DNA of 64,000 bases from Tridacna crocea. Its lineage: Eukaryota > Mollusca > Bivalvia > Cardiida > Cardiidae. The DNA is taken from contig OX031057.1 of NCBI GenBank assembly GCA_943736015.1, positions 61,214,001 through 61,278,000 on the forward strand. The letters run 5' to 3'. Every line of letters begins with the position of its first letter. The first letter of the stretch is position 1. The notes under the pieces were generated by a model that was given only the letters and a program-made list of their open reading frames with translations, searched no databases and was not told the origin of the DNA. Positions 30,801 to 41,714 of the stretch are shown piece after piece. Both the position numbers and the translations under genes were made by a program.

Positions 30801-33576
30801 TAGAGCTGGGTATCGCCAAGAAAAATGTATCGCGATACTATCGCGATACCAGGCAGGCGATACGATACAATATCGCGATACTTAATTGATCCAGATATAC
30901 TTAATGACAGCCTATTAAAAGAGAGACTGTTTTCATGCCATATGCGCAAACAAGATTTTATAGATAGATCTACATGTTCACACTTACATGTATATCAAGC
31001 TCTTCAGAAACTTTAGGAACCTTTCCTTAAACTGTGCAAACATTTTTGGCAAAATCAATCCAAATGTTTGCTAAAACAAGCAGGTAAGACAATTTGTCTA
31101 CATGATATTTAGTTTATGAGGATGTTGTGTTTTGTACTTCAAAAATCAACGGCAATGCAATACCATTTAGAGTTTTTGCTTTATTTAATATCATTCATTT
31201 TGGTCATCTAATTTTAATTTGCAAGTCAGTTTAAAAAAAATATACCTACATGTATTTCAAGCATTCGCAGACCCCCCCCCCCCCCGGTAGATTTATATTT
31301 TCATTTCCTAAAACAACAATTTTTTTCACTCATGAACAGAATTTTAGCCCCCAACTTATTGTTTTATTCATAGTTTTTTGTAAATTCACTGTTTAACTTC
31401 ATTATTAAAAATGAGAAGATAGTTTGAAGTCCCTCTGATCGGCCGATGCCACGCTGATCATTGTAGTGTCATGGGTTTTCACAGCTTTTTGGCGATCTAC
31501 TTTTTCGTGACAATTAACTTTTGGAGAAGTATTACTACATTATTTGACATCTGTTTGCCATTTCAAATAGCAGGTAACTTTAAAATCTGTCACTTTACTC
31601 TAGATAAGAGTATTCACACCTTTATTACGTTGTCATAAATGACTCGCCAGCTTCCTAATCATGCGCGTGTCCTTTGCATTTTATACTGATCGTGTTTAGC
31701 ACATATTTCTGCCGGATGCATGAAAGCTAGGTTATATGAAGCTCTAGATCATAACTTAATGGGCACTTTCACATTAAATTAGAGAAAGTAGTCTCACAGG
31801 GGGTTGAAAAAAAGTACCCTTCTACATGGTTTTTATATGTTTTTCTAAAAAAACTTATATACTGAACTTTGCAAAAAAGCATTTGAACTCCAGATTATGT
31901 CTGTTATTAATTTTTGTGTGTGATGTGAAAGGAAAAATTGTGTATTTTCAAAATATTTCAAGTCAATATTCATCAATGGACTTACCAGGACATATGTAAG
32001 ATTTTGCATCAGTAAGTTGGTTCAAAATGAAGATATGGGTCCCATATGTATTTTGAAAGAGGTTTGAGCTGGCTGTGCCTACAGTCCTTCTTACAATTAA
32101 ACTTAGAAGTATATGCCAGTGCTTGTTTTTTAATTTTACCTCCTTTTATTATCTGTAACTTCCATAACTTGGCTCTCTGACCAATGATTTTTGAGTTACT
32201 GAATGAGGCTGATCAGGTCTTGAAACCGGAAAACATTTTTGATTAAACATTAATGGTTATCAAACTGGAGAATGTCCCAAATTGGTGTCCTCTCCAGTAC
32301 AATGTCCTGGATAGGACATCAATGAAGGACACCAAAGAAAACAAAAAGCTCATGAGTTTGACATTTTAAAACTATTTTTTCATATAATATGAAACATCTG
32401 GAAACAATAAAACTTATGAAATAGTCAAAAAATGCATAAAATTTACATTGTTTATTTGTTATTTTAATTCAGTGGAAGAAAATCAATTAAGCAGGTATAA
32501 AAACTTTTCCCCATCTCATTTTTTACAGAAGTATATTGGGTTTTTTTCAAGCCTAGTATGCAGTATTCAAGGTTATAGAACAAGTCTGGCAAGATCTAAA
32601 TATTTTTCAGGAAAAAAACATTACTAAACTGCGTATGACAGCCATCCATTATTAAGACTTCACTACTACAAGTTAATTCATTTTGTGATTTTTCAAATGA
32701 GACTATTTTTTGTCCCAAAAAACAGACATTTTGTCAATTTTTTCGAAAACTACCAGACCGATTCACATAAAATTTTTACCGATTGTAGCATACAACTGTA
32801 TGTATTAAATGAAAGTGAAATAATGAACAGGGAAGTTTGTTCTGCAAAGAAATTGACCTTAGAAAGATCATTTTGGTGTACCTCTAATTTAATGTGAAAG
32901 TGCCCTGATACGTCAGATTGACAATTAGGCAGATACTTTCAGCGTCAAAGACGTCATTTCAAATTTCCCAGCATCAAAACTCGCGCTATTGTCAACTTCG
33001 GAAGACGGTTGCAGATCCGCACCTGATTCATTTGTTATTTAGAAAGAACAAAGACATTTCAAACTGAGCTATCTTTCGCTAGCAAGTAATCAAATTGCAG
33101 CTTATATTCGTCCGGTAAATCAAATGACCTTGTTAATTAATACTTTATTTTATCTTACAGTCCTTGTGACAAAAATGTTAAGGAGGCAAACCGATCAAAG
33201 CAGCCGCAACTTTTTGGGCACGAACAAAATATGATAACCTTAAAGTGTTCCGAATTAGCATCTATATTTAAAACCTGGAAAACCCTAGGCAAGAGCGAGT
33301 GACTAAACATTTCGCTGCAAATTATTCCCCGAATTGCAAAGTTTTATGAATTTCATTGTTTCCAGGGCGAGTTGTTTGTACGTTCTTGTATGTATAGCAG
33401 AGACAAATTGCGTATTTTTTTTCTATTTCATACACGAAACATGATCACACACTCTGCACACGACACGACGTAAATGTATCGCCAAGTATCGATACAATGA
33501 GTTAGTATCGCGATATACTATCGCCAGCAAAAATATCACGATGCACCGATGCATCGATGATATCGCCCCAGCTCTA
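30801..33576 (-). mobile_element. hAT-like transposon with nested insertion, third relative
   Basis: TAGAGCTGGG ... CCCAGCTCTA with the exact 8-bp duplication ATGTTATT (30793-30800 and 33577-33584). TATCGCGATA motifs are clustered near both ends (about 30827-30885 and 33500-33520). The core at about 31250-31760 and 32906-33000 is the complement of the core in 4555-5719. A separate 1145-bp element sits inside. Confidence 0.93.
31761..32905. mobile_element. 1145-bp DNA element with perfect 24-bp terminal inverted repeats
   Basis: It begins GGGCACTTTCACATTAAATT (31761-31784) and ends with the exact complement (32882-32905). The flanks TAAT and TGAT may be a decayed 4-bp duplication: the related hAT copies have TCAT at this point. 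No transposase is recognisable; a 70-codon frame at 32685 is unconvincing. Superfamily unassigned. Confidence 0.85.
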
Positions 33577-33584
33577 ATGTTATT

Positions 33585-33980
33585 GGCACTCACTAAAAAT
33601 GTCTCATGGAGACAATTCTAATGAGTACCTACGGCCATACCCACAACATAAGGTTTGGAAAAGAAATAACAGATTTAGAATACCATCACTCCCTCTTATC
33701 TGGAGCTTTATGGTATCAGTCATACAGAACAGCCTCGGATGTTCCCTCTTCTCTTTTATTCACATGTTGTTCTTGGAAATAACTCAATGTACTTCTGCTG
33801 AATAACGTAGGCACTACTAGTAAGCTATTAAGCTATGATCCAAGTAAAGAATACTTTGGAATAAAATAAGATATCATCGAATTTCATTGTATGTAACCTA
33901 TCTCACATTGAAGTTACAATTATGAGTCATACAGTTGTTGCTCAGAACTGTCAGTCAAAACAAGAATCTTGCAAACTTAC
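33585..33980. other. Non-repetitive, intron-like sequence
   Basis: Immediately downstream, on the minus strand, of the candidate first coding exon. No repeat family recognised. Confidence 0.45.
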
Positions 33981-34005
33981 CTGTTTTGTCCCCTTTACCG
34001 GACAT
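33981..34005 (-). CDS. Candidate first coding exon (start to donor)
   Basis: On the minus strand ATG (34003-34005, A at -3) opens eight codons, MSGKGDKT, and one extra base before a consensus donor ACAG|GTAAGTTTGC. The frame above the ATG is closed by a stop ten codons upstream, so the start is consistent. The phase-1 end joins the microexon at 14182-14214 and then 4114-4277 without a stop. Two short upstream open frames (ATGGATTTTGCG... at about 34088 and ATGGTGAGACTG... at about 34150) would lie in the leader if transcription starts above 34155. The intron to 14214 would be almost 20 kb, filled with transposons. Alternative: a chance donor, with translation starting in the microexon. Confidence 0.45.
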
Positions 34006-34320
34006 AATGCATCCGATAGGATACTGCGTTTGTATTTACTAATTCACTTCATCCATATAGTCCGATCATATCTCTCGCAAAATCCATGTCTTGAAGAAAA
34101 CTTGATAAATAACATTAATTATTCGGCAAGATGACCCAGTCTCACCATCTTCCTTATTTTGGTTTCAATGTAAAATCTCGTAGCGAAAGAACGAGACTTT
34201 TTTCAAAAACTGAAATTAATATTTCATATGAAATAAACTCTTCTCTATTTAAATTGAATACGAAATAAGATTCAAAGGGTGGCACATTTCATTTTCTTTT
34301 TAAATTAATGTTTGTGTTAA
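34006..34320 (-). promoter_or_regulatory. Possible 5' leader and promoter region of the minus-strand gene
   Basis: Non-repetitive sequence upstream of the candidate start. It contains two short upstream open frames. No TATA box or initiator can be assigned with confidence. Confidence 0.3.
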
Positions 34321-34510
34321 AAAAAAAAAACAAGGAAAAGAAAGGGGGGGGGGGGAGTTCAGACTAGTTGTCTGCATATTTTTACAGAGAACTCGTACCC
34401 TGGAGAACTCGTACTCTGGAGAACTCGTAACCCAATCTGAAGGGTACGAGTTCTCCAGAGAACTCGTACCCTTCAGATTGTTTTTTTTTTTTCGGGGGGG
34501 GGGGATAAAT
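34321..34510. repeat. Homopolymer-flanked GAGAACTCGTACC repeats with perfect palindrome
   Basis: A-tract and G-tract (34320-34355), then three direct GAGAACTCGTAMYC repeats (34387-34430), then a 48-bp palindrome (34433-34480, 22-bp arms, CCAG spacer), then T- and G-tracts. No coding content. Confidence 0.85.
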
Positions 34511-34879
34511 TTATATCATTCAGATTTTTGTGAATTGGTGATTTTCATTTTATCTTTTGTAAAATGAGTAAGTTATACATTGTTACCGAATGTTTCATGG
34601 ATTAAGATGAAAAGGAAGTAAGGTAAATAGGCAGGTAAATTCAAGAATGATGAAATCATCAGTAAGATCTACATAATCTGGATTCATCTAATGATTCGAA
34701 GATAGAGTTTTTTAAAGCTTGTTTAGATATTTTCAGATTCGTTAATGGAGTATGCCAACTTTTTTTAAAAAGGAGCCAAAGGTGTCAGGTACAATGAAGT
34801 CCATATCAGGTGATAATCATGATTGTGCACACTTGCCATTTACCAGGGTTTACACCTGTATAGTTGTTCAAAAGAATTC
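34511..34879. other. No recognisable feature
   Basis: Unique AT-rich sequence. Confidence 0.5.
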
Positions 34880-35225
34880 TTAACCCTTTACCAATCAATT
34901 GCATGGTTTTACGAGGAATAAGACTTACATAAACATTGTTGGAAAAGGATTAAATGATTATAACCGGTTCTTTATTCTGTAACATTAAACTCAAAAATCT
35001 AACTCTTTGAATCTTGATGGATCCAAAATAGTGCTAAGTTGCTAAATACCATCCTGTGGGAGATAGCTTTTGAAAACGTTGTTGGAAAAAAGGGGGAGGA
35101 TGCTTATATAACCAGCATTTTCTCATTTTCCCACAATTTTTTTCCACCCTTTTGAGTCCGATAAATAAATACGTCTGTACCAAAAATGAATTTGTTGTAT
35201 GCAAATTAAACAATTTTGAAGAGAC
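34880..35225. mobile_element. Two decayed family A copies
   Basis: TTAACCCTTTACCAATCAAT with GTTGGAAAAGGATTAAATG (34880-35030). A second hairpin at about 35070-35150 (GTTGGAAAAAAGGGGGAGGA / CATTTTCTCATTTTCCC). Confidence 0.6.
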
Positions 35226-35559
35226 ATGAGTTGACATATAGCAATTGAGCTGTGTCGGCAATTTCCGGCTACTTTATGAGAAAAATTGAAAATTTCAAGA
35301 ACTATTCGAAACTCACGAAAAACTTTGTGTTGTTTACCTGTAGCAACATATCGTCATTGATTGTGCATGGTAGATATTTCTTTTCGATGATAGGTTAACA
35401 ACAAACACCGGGTACCATCCACCTCGTACTTGCGGATAATTTCGCATTATCTCCCGCTAGATGGCATTCTATAAATATTCATCTATCTGATATGAAACAA
35501 TATAGAAATACCAACAACAACGCTGTCGTTATGTATATATATTTTTTAATATCCTTAAT

Positions 35560-35965
35560 CTGATATGGGCATCCTGGGTACAGAACCGAACCACTTTCCT
35601 ACGCGACAACCGTTACTTTGAATTTAAAACAAAAAATGGTTTACCCAATAAAACGCTACCTCGTGCAATTTACTCAACTATGGCCACCAGTTTAGAGAAA
35701 TCTGTTGCTAAAACAGGTCTCATTTCTCCTCAAACATATTGATACGTAAAAGCTATTTTCAACATTGCTACTTTATAGATCGTAATATCACAGTCAGCCC
35801 GCTTTCGGGGCTAGTAGTGATGCGTCATAGACAGTCGAATCTTCGAAGAATATGACATGCGCAGACAACGGATAATTTCGGCATTCGGCATACCTCGGAT
35901 GATGGGAGCCGATGTAGGTACGGAATCGGCCGAGTTGTGACGAGTGATAATTTCGGATACCGTCG
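35560..35965 (-). repeat. Family F related sequence, internally shorter
   Basis: The complement of GAGGTATGCCGAATG and CACAACTCGGCCGATTCC lies within about 35880-35945. These two blocks are separated here by only a few bases, but by about 340 bp at 9.5 and 13.2 kb. The block ACCGAACCACTTTCC near 35585 also matches 13.63 kb. A 73-codon minus frame over it has no further support. Confidence 0.6.
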
Positions 35966-37057
35966 GGTCTTCCGAATACTTTCGTACTTTTTAAACATAA
36001 ACCGTTCAGTTCCAAATATATAATTAAAGTAGGCCTACTGATAGACTAGCGAATTTGAAACTAGTAAATGGCTATGGTAAATGTAAATCTTTGTTGATTT
36101 TATACCAGTCTAAAGAAATATTGTCTTATGTGGTTTCTGAGTCCGTTCCAGGTCAATCGGTTCATTCTGGTTATTAAATCCAATCCAGTTCAATTCATAA
36201 TTATGCAGTTCAATCCATTGACTTTACCCAACGACCTTGCCTATTTTCTTCTCTGAACAAGAAATATTACGAAAAACTTTGTTAACTTTCAATTTAAAAC
36301 AGGTTAAATTTGTTGAGATAAAAAGAGTATTAATTAAAGAATCTCGATATATCCGAAAGACCCGACTCTACAATTTATATAATGTCGTCTCTTCCGTATT
36401 TAAATGTCCTTTCACAGAATAACTTGCTTTCTATTATCAATAAACTTTCATTTCCATATAGATATCGTTCACAGGGAACTGACTTGAGAAAATTTTCAAA
36501 ACACTCTGGCTTAACCAGCTACGTAAGAGGTGTTGAATGAATTCTTACGTTTCAAACGAATTGAAATTTCTCGCCTTTTCAAAACTTGACGGGCTTGAAA
36601 CTTTCGAAATCCGGCAAAAGAAAATCGCGCTTTCTGCACATGTGCATGTTTTAACAGTATTATGTGCAATTGTAACACAAGAAAAGATTGGTTAAAAGTA
36701 TTCGGCATTATACAATATTCGGAATAAGACGAACCCGCTCTATTTGCATTTTTCTCGCTCTCTGTCTCTCTCTCATTTTCATTGCGCAGTCTTCTTCTAT
36801 GTTTTCTGAGATGTTTATTTCACGATCTCGAGTTTCAAACAAATCGAAGAAGTAACCTTTCTTGGAAAAGGTGCAAAATGACATAACCAACATTGTTTCC
36901 TTTTTCCACGTGTTTTCTCACCGTTTCAAACAATTTTGAAAGCTTTTTCAGGCGGCTTCTATGAAATTTTCGATTTACAAGCGATTCTACGAAAGCATTT
37001 TTGTATTGCTGAAACATTGTGGAAAAATGATATCACTGACTTTTCCAATAATTACCC
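35966..37057. other. Mostly unique sequence; MITE remnant at about 36858-36915
   Basis: CTTGGAAAAGGTGCAAAATG / TTTCCTTTTTCCACG is a decayed family A hairpin. Several 60-70 codon frames here have biased composition and no splice or domain support. Confidence 0.45.
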
Positions 37058-37231
37058 TTAACTCTTTTGGCGCCATAGGTATACCGGGGACTTCATCGAC
37101 TCATTAAAATTCAGGAAACATTTTTTTTCTGAAAGGTTTGGCTGAGAATCTTGATAGTATAAATCCAAGCTCAAACTGCAGTTTTTGTATATTGATCTTG
37201 TTCTTTACTACCCGTTCGACTCTAGCGTTAA
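37058..37231 (+). mobile_element. Family C MITE, diverged
   Basis: TTAACTCTTTTGGCGCCATA ... GACTCTAGCGTTAA between TTAA 37058-37061 and 37228-37231. The inner palindrome has decayed (AAATCCAAGCTCAAACTGC). Confidence 0.5.
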
Positions 37232-37789
37232 ATGAATTTAAGGGTTCAATATTGAATATTGCAATTATGTTACAGTAAATTTGTCATTTTGAAAATCACA
37301 CTTTTCTTGCTCTCTTTGTTCGTGAAATCCGCCTTTTCACCAGGTGTGAAAATTTGATTAATTCTGCGTTCATTTTATCAAATCCTTCCATTTAACAAAT
37401 ATTTAATCCAATCATATACTGATTCCTAGACCGTTCTTACACAAAACAACATCAAACATCAATTCAAAACTTGAAAGCAAGTGAAGGCTACCCGAAGAAT
37501 TGAATAGAGCAAAAAGAATTCTGCTAATGATTTTTCAGTTGAATACAATTTATTTAACTCTCCCAGTTAATCACTGTTGAAATCGGTTCTTTGAAAAATT
37601 AGAGGAATCACTCAAGGATATGTGAAATCACTGGAATCATCTTGTGATTTGGTGGAAGTAATATATATTAACGAGGGAAACAATCCATTTATTTATGAAT
37701 ACACAGGACATTATTAATATGCACTATCCGATTATTACTTTCTGAAACCTGAAATCATCCAACACTGACCAAGAAAGCCGGTGCAAACG
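37232..37789. other. No recognisable feature
   Basis: AT-rich sequence without repeat borders or exon signals. Confidence 0.5.
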
Positions 37790-37930
37790 TTGTGGAAAAA
37801 ACGCCATTGAAAACATTACGCAAGAGTAAAAAATACTGGTAAACAGCATTTTCTCCTTTTTTCTGCAATGCTTTCCTCGATCTTAATTGTAAAAATTCAG
37901 ATGTACAGCTGTATATGATTTTCATTCCTT
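37790..37930. mobile_element. Decayed family A hairpin
   Basis: GAAAACATTACGCAAGAGTAA ... CATTTTCTCCTTTTTTCTGC. The ends are lost. Confidence 0.55.
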
Positions 37931-38014
37931 GAAAAATTATTGCAAACAATACACTAATCACTGCTTATCCAGCATATATAATCTTGTAAGATTTGTATAC
38001 AACAACTGAACTCA

Positions 38015-38289
38015 CCTGACTCTTTACCAAACAGCAAAGTTTTAGACTGGTCCAAATCGAAACCACCTGCAGACGATAACATATGTAAAAAATTGAAAAT
38101 AGAAAACGTTGCAGGAAAAGGAGAAAATGCTGGTTACCAGCTTTTCTCATTTTCCCACAATGTTTTCAAAAGGCCTTTATCTCAGGGTTGTAAAAACCAG
38201 GGATTGTTCGGTTACCAGCATTTTCTCCTTTCTCCAAAAAAGTGTCTTAAAAAGGCGTTTATTTCAGGGATTGTTTTGTTAAGGGTTAA
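38015..38289 (-). mobile_element. Family A MITE with a partial duplication
   Basis: GACTCTTTACCAAACAGC, a hairpin at about 38105-38168, then a second loop-side piece (GGTTACCAGCATTTTCTCC, 38211-38229) and right end TTTTGTTAAGGGTTAA. Confidence 0.8.
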
Positions 38290-38371
38290 TAACATGTATA
38301 CCTACATTAATGTGGACATTTCAAGAAAAGGAGCCAAAGTTCAAATACATTATTATTGTCTGTTACACCTT

Positions 38372-39415
38372 ACAGCTGCTGATGTGGGGATCTACATATA
38401 TTGCAGACGGTGTAGATCAAGATCAGAAACATGTAGTAGTTACACCTTACAGCTGCTGATGCTGATGTGTGGATCTATTTCAGACGGTGTAGATCAAGAT
38501 CAGAAACATGTAGTAGTTACACCTTACAGCTGCTGATGCTGTTGTGTGGATCTATTTCAGGTGTAGATCAAGATCAGAAACATGTAGTAGTTACACGTTA
38601 CAGCTGCTGATGCTGATGTCGGGGATCTATTTCAGACGGTGTAGATCAAGATCAGAAACATGTAGTAGTTACATGTTACAGCTGCTGATGCTGATGTGGG
38701 GATCTATTTCAGATGGTGTAGATCAAGATCAGAAACACGGTGTAGATCAAGATCAGAAACATGTAGTAGTTACATGTTACAGCTGCTGATGCTGATGTGG
38801 GGATCTATTTCAGATGGTGTAGATCAAGATCAGAAACACGGTGTAGATCAAGATCAGAAACATGTAGTAGTTACACCTTACAGCTGCTGATGCTGATGTA
38901 TGGATCTATTTCAGGTGTAGATCAAGATCAGAAACATGTAGTAGTTACACCTTACAGCTGCTGATGCTGATGTGCGGATCTATTTCAGAATGTGCAGACC
39001 AAGGTCAGGCACATGTAGTAGTTACACCTTACAGCTGCTGATGCTGATGTGCGGATCTATTTCAGAAGGTGCAGACCAAGGTCAGGAACATGTAGTAGTT
39101 ACACGTTACAGCTGCTGATGCTGATGTGTGGATCTATTTCAGAAGGTGCAGACCAAGATCAGGAACATGTAGTAGTTACACGGTACAGCTGCTGATGATG
39201 ATGTGCGGATCTATTTCAGGTGTAGATCAAGATCAGAAACATGTAGTAGTTAAACCTTACAGCTGCTGATGCTGATGTGGGGATCTACATGTATTGAGCA
39301 TACGGTGTAGATCAAGATCAGAAGCATGTAGTAGTTACACCTTAGAGCTAATGATGCTGATGTGTGGATCTATTTCAGAAGGTGTAGATCAAGATTAGAA
39401 ACATGTGGTGAGACA
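38372..39415 (+). repeat. Minisatellite, ~77-bp unit, about 13 copies
   Basis: The unit is ACAGCTGCTGATGCTGATGT, GGATCTATTTCAG, GTGTAGATCAAGATCAG, then AAACATGTAGTAGTTACACC. GTAGATC anchors fall at 38412, 38489, 38563, 38641, 38718 and 38819. Two units (38718-38742 and 38819-38843) contain an extra 24-bp GGTGTAGATCAAGATCAG block. The unit length is not a multiple of three, so the 60-147 codon frames across it are not conserved repeats of a protein. Confidence 0.93.
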
Positions 39416-39569
39416 GTAAGACACAGTCCAATCAGCATCCCCCCTCTTAAGAAGAAGTAATATTTGGATTCATTCTTTCAAATGGAGAGTTTCATTTTAG
39501 CTATACATTTGTCTTTGACTGCATATAATTATGTTAAACAATAGCTTTTTTGTGAACATGTGAAGTACA
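39416..39569. other. No recognisable feature
   Basis: Short unique spacer between two repeat blocks. Confidence 0.5.
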
Positions 39570-40915
39570 ATGCAAACAAGAGGGCCATTGGCCCTGGAGC
39601 GCTCACCTGAGACTATAGCTTTATATCAAAGCTCTATGCCATCAAGTTTCAGAGAAGAAAATTTTTAAAGTTTTCCTTCTTTGTTCCTGTGTTCGAACTT
39701 ATGACTTGCTGGGCTGGGCCAGTTTTGACCCCAAGGGTATCATATGAACAAACTTGGTAGAGGTCCACAAGGAGATGCTACATATCAAATGTCAAAGCTC
39801 TATGCCTTTTAGTTTTTGAGAAGAAGAATATCAATTTTTCATTCTTTGTTCCTGTGATTGAACCTGTAACCCCCGAACGGGCCAGTTTTGACCCCAGGGG
39901 TATCATATGACCAAACTTGGTAGAGGGCCACAGGGAGATGCTACATACCAAATACCAAAGCTCTACGCCTTCAAGTTTCAGAAGAGAAGATTTTTAAAGT
40001 TTTCCTTCTTTGTTCCTAGGCTAAAATTTGTGTCCTCTGGGGTGGAGCCAGTTTTGACCCCAGGGGGATCATTTGAACAAACTTGGTAGAAGTCTCCAAG
40101 AAGATGCCACATACCAAATATCAAAACTCTATGCCATCTAGTTTCAGAGGAGAAGATTTTTAAAGTTTTCCTTCTTTGTTCCAATGCTCAAACTTGTAAA
40201 TCCCGGGGCGCGGGCCAGTTTTGATCCCAGGGGCATCATTTGAACATGCTAGGTAGAGGTCCACTAGGTGATGCCACAGACCAAATACCAAAGCTCTACA
40301 CTTACTAGTTTCAGAGAGGAAGATTTTTAAAATTTTTCTTCTTTGTTCCTATGCTCAAACTTGTGACCACCGTGATGGGGCCAGTTTTGACCTCATGGGA
40401 ATCATTTGAACAAACTTGGTAGAGGTCTTCTAGGAGATGCTACATACCAAGTATCAAAGGTCTACACCTTCAAGTTTTAGAGGAGAAGATTTTTTCAAAG
40501 TTTTCCTTCTATGTTCCTATGCTCAAACTTACGACCCCCCCCCAGTATGGGGCCAGTTTTTACCCCCAGGAGTATCATTTGAACAAACTTGGTAGAGGTC
40601 CACTACGAAATACCACATACCAAATACCAAAGCTTTACACCTTCTAGTGTCAGAGAAGAAGGTTTTCAAAGATTTTGTATTTTTTTCCTTTTTGGTGCAA
40701 TGGCAACCTGAGTTATGGGTGGAATTTAATTCTTTGAACAATTTAGGTAGAGCTTCACCCAAGGAACATCCTTGTCAAATTTCATCAAGATTGGTCAAGT
40801 CGTTTAGGAGAATGAGATGTTTAAAAAAGTTGTTGACGGACGCTGGACGACGGACGCCAGAAATAGGGCGACCACAATAGCTCACTTTTAGCACGTTGTG
40901 GTAAGATGAGATAAA
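39570..40915 (+). mobile_element. Pearl/HINE-like element, second type
   Basis: It begins CAAGAGGGCCATTGGCCCT, a small hairpin, followed by GCGCTCACCTGAG. Six core monomers follow, with CCAGTTTTGACC anchors at 39719, 39882, 40048, 40215, 40381 and 40553 (163-172 bp apart). It ends GACGGACGCTGGACGACGG, AATAGCTCAC and TAGCACGTTGTGGTAAGATGAG. The last part is a decayed complement of the 5' GCTCACCTGA block. The plan is like that of 25006-27590 with unrelated core sequence. Non-coding; the short frames follow the monomers. Confidence 0.75.
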
Positions 40916-41234
40916 AAGCATATGTCATAAATGACCTTTTGACCATGTCAGACTGCAGAATTATAGTATGATCCTGTGTTTATACTGTCCATACTGCTCA
41001 TTAAACAGTCAGATACTGTGTAAGTGGAAATTTTTGCTACATGGAATTCTTTTGTGATTTCATGAATTCGAAAAAGTCGATAACTTTTCTTTTCCAGTAT
41101 TTTGCCACAAGAATACCAACCAAATTAATGATGAGCGTCTTGAATTCGCGGATATTTCTGCTCACAAAAGTGTCTCAAAGAGGTAATTTGCAAATTGTAT
41201 ATAGAGTAATCCGACAACAGAACAATGATGCAAT
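40916..41234. other. No recognisable feature
   Basis: Unique AT-rich sequence. Confidence 0.5.
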
Positions 41235-41441
41235 TTAACCCTTTCCCAAACGACAAAATTCTAGACTGGTCCAAAATGAAAGCACTTGAGGACGATTTAA
41301 ATTTGTTTCCAGTAGGGTAGAAAACATTGTGGGAAAAGGAGAAAATGCTGGTTACCAGCATTTTCTTCTTTTCCCACAATGTTTTCAAAAGGCTTTCATC
41401 TCAGGATCCTAAAAATCAGTAATTGTTTGGTAAAGGGTTAA
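41235..41441 (-). mobile_element. Family A MITE, CCCTTTCCCAAAC end variant
   Basis: TTAACCCTTTCCCAAACGAC ... GTTTGGTAAAGGGTTAA. The hairpin at about 41320-41387 is perfect except for one C/T change. Confidence 0.93.
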
Positions 41442-41483
41442 TAACCATCCTGTTCTTTCTGATTCAAAATATCAATTACATGT

Positions 41484-41714
41484 TTAAGCCCTTTCACAAA
41501 TTAACAAAATTTCAGCCTTCTCCAAATTGAAAGCGTTTGCAGACGACAATTTCATTGTGGCTCAAATGGTGCTATCTATTTTAGATAGGGTAGAAAACAT
41601 TGTGGGGAAAGGGGAAAATGCTGGTAATCAGCATTTTCCCCTTTACTCATAATATTTTCAAGAGGCTTCTTTCCCAGGGTCGATAAAAGTCATGATTGTG
41701 TAATAAAGGATTAA
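41484..41714 (-). mobile_element. Family A MITE with covarying arms
   Basis: TTAAGCCCTTTCACAAATTA ... GTAATAAAGGATTAA. Arms GGGGAAAATGC and GCATTTTCCCC share a variant seen in no other copy. Confidence 0.88.

Noticed and set aside
32685..32897. 70-codon frame inside the 1145-bp element as a possible transposase fragment
   Set aside because: No catalytic motif is visible and it runs into the terminal inverted repeat. Too short to support.
35794..36015. 73-codon minus-strand frame with balanced composition
   Set aside because: It lies on the dispersed family F repeat, lacks splice sites or domain resemblance, and related copies are not open.
38093..38890. Overlapping 64-147 codon frames with repeated RSRSETCSSY-type peptides
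   Set aside because: They come from the ~77-bp minisatellite. The unit length is not a multiple of three, so the frame shifts between units.
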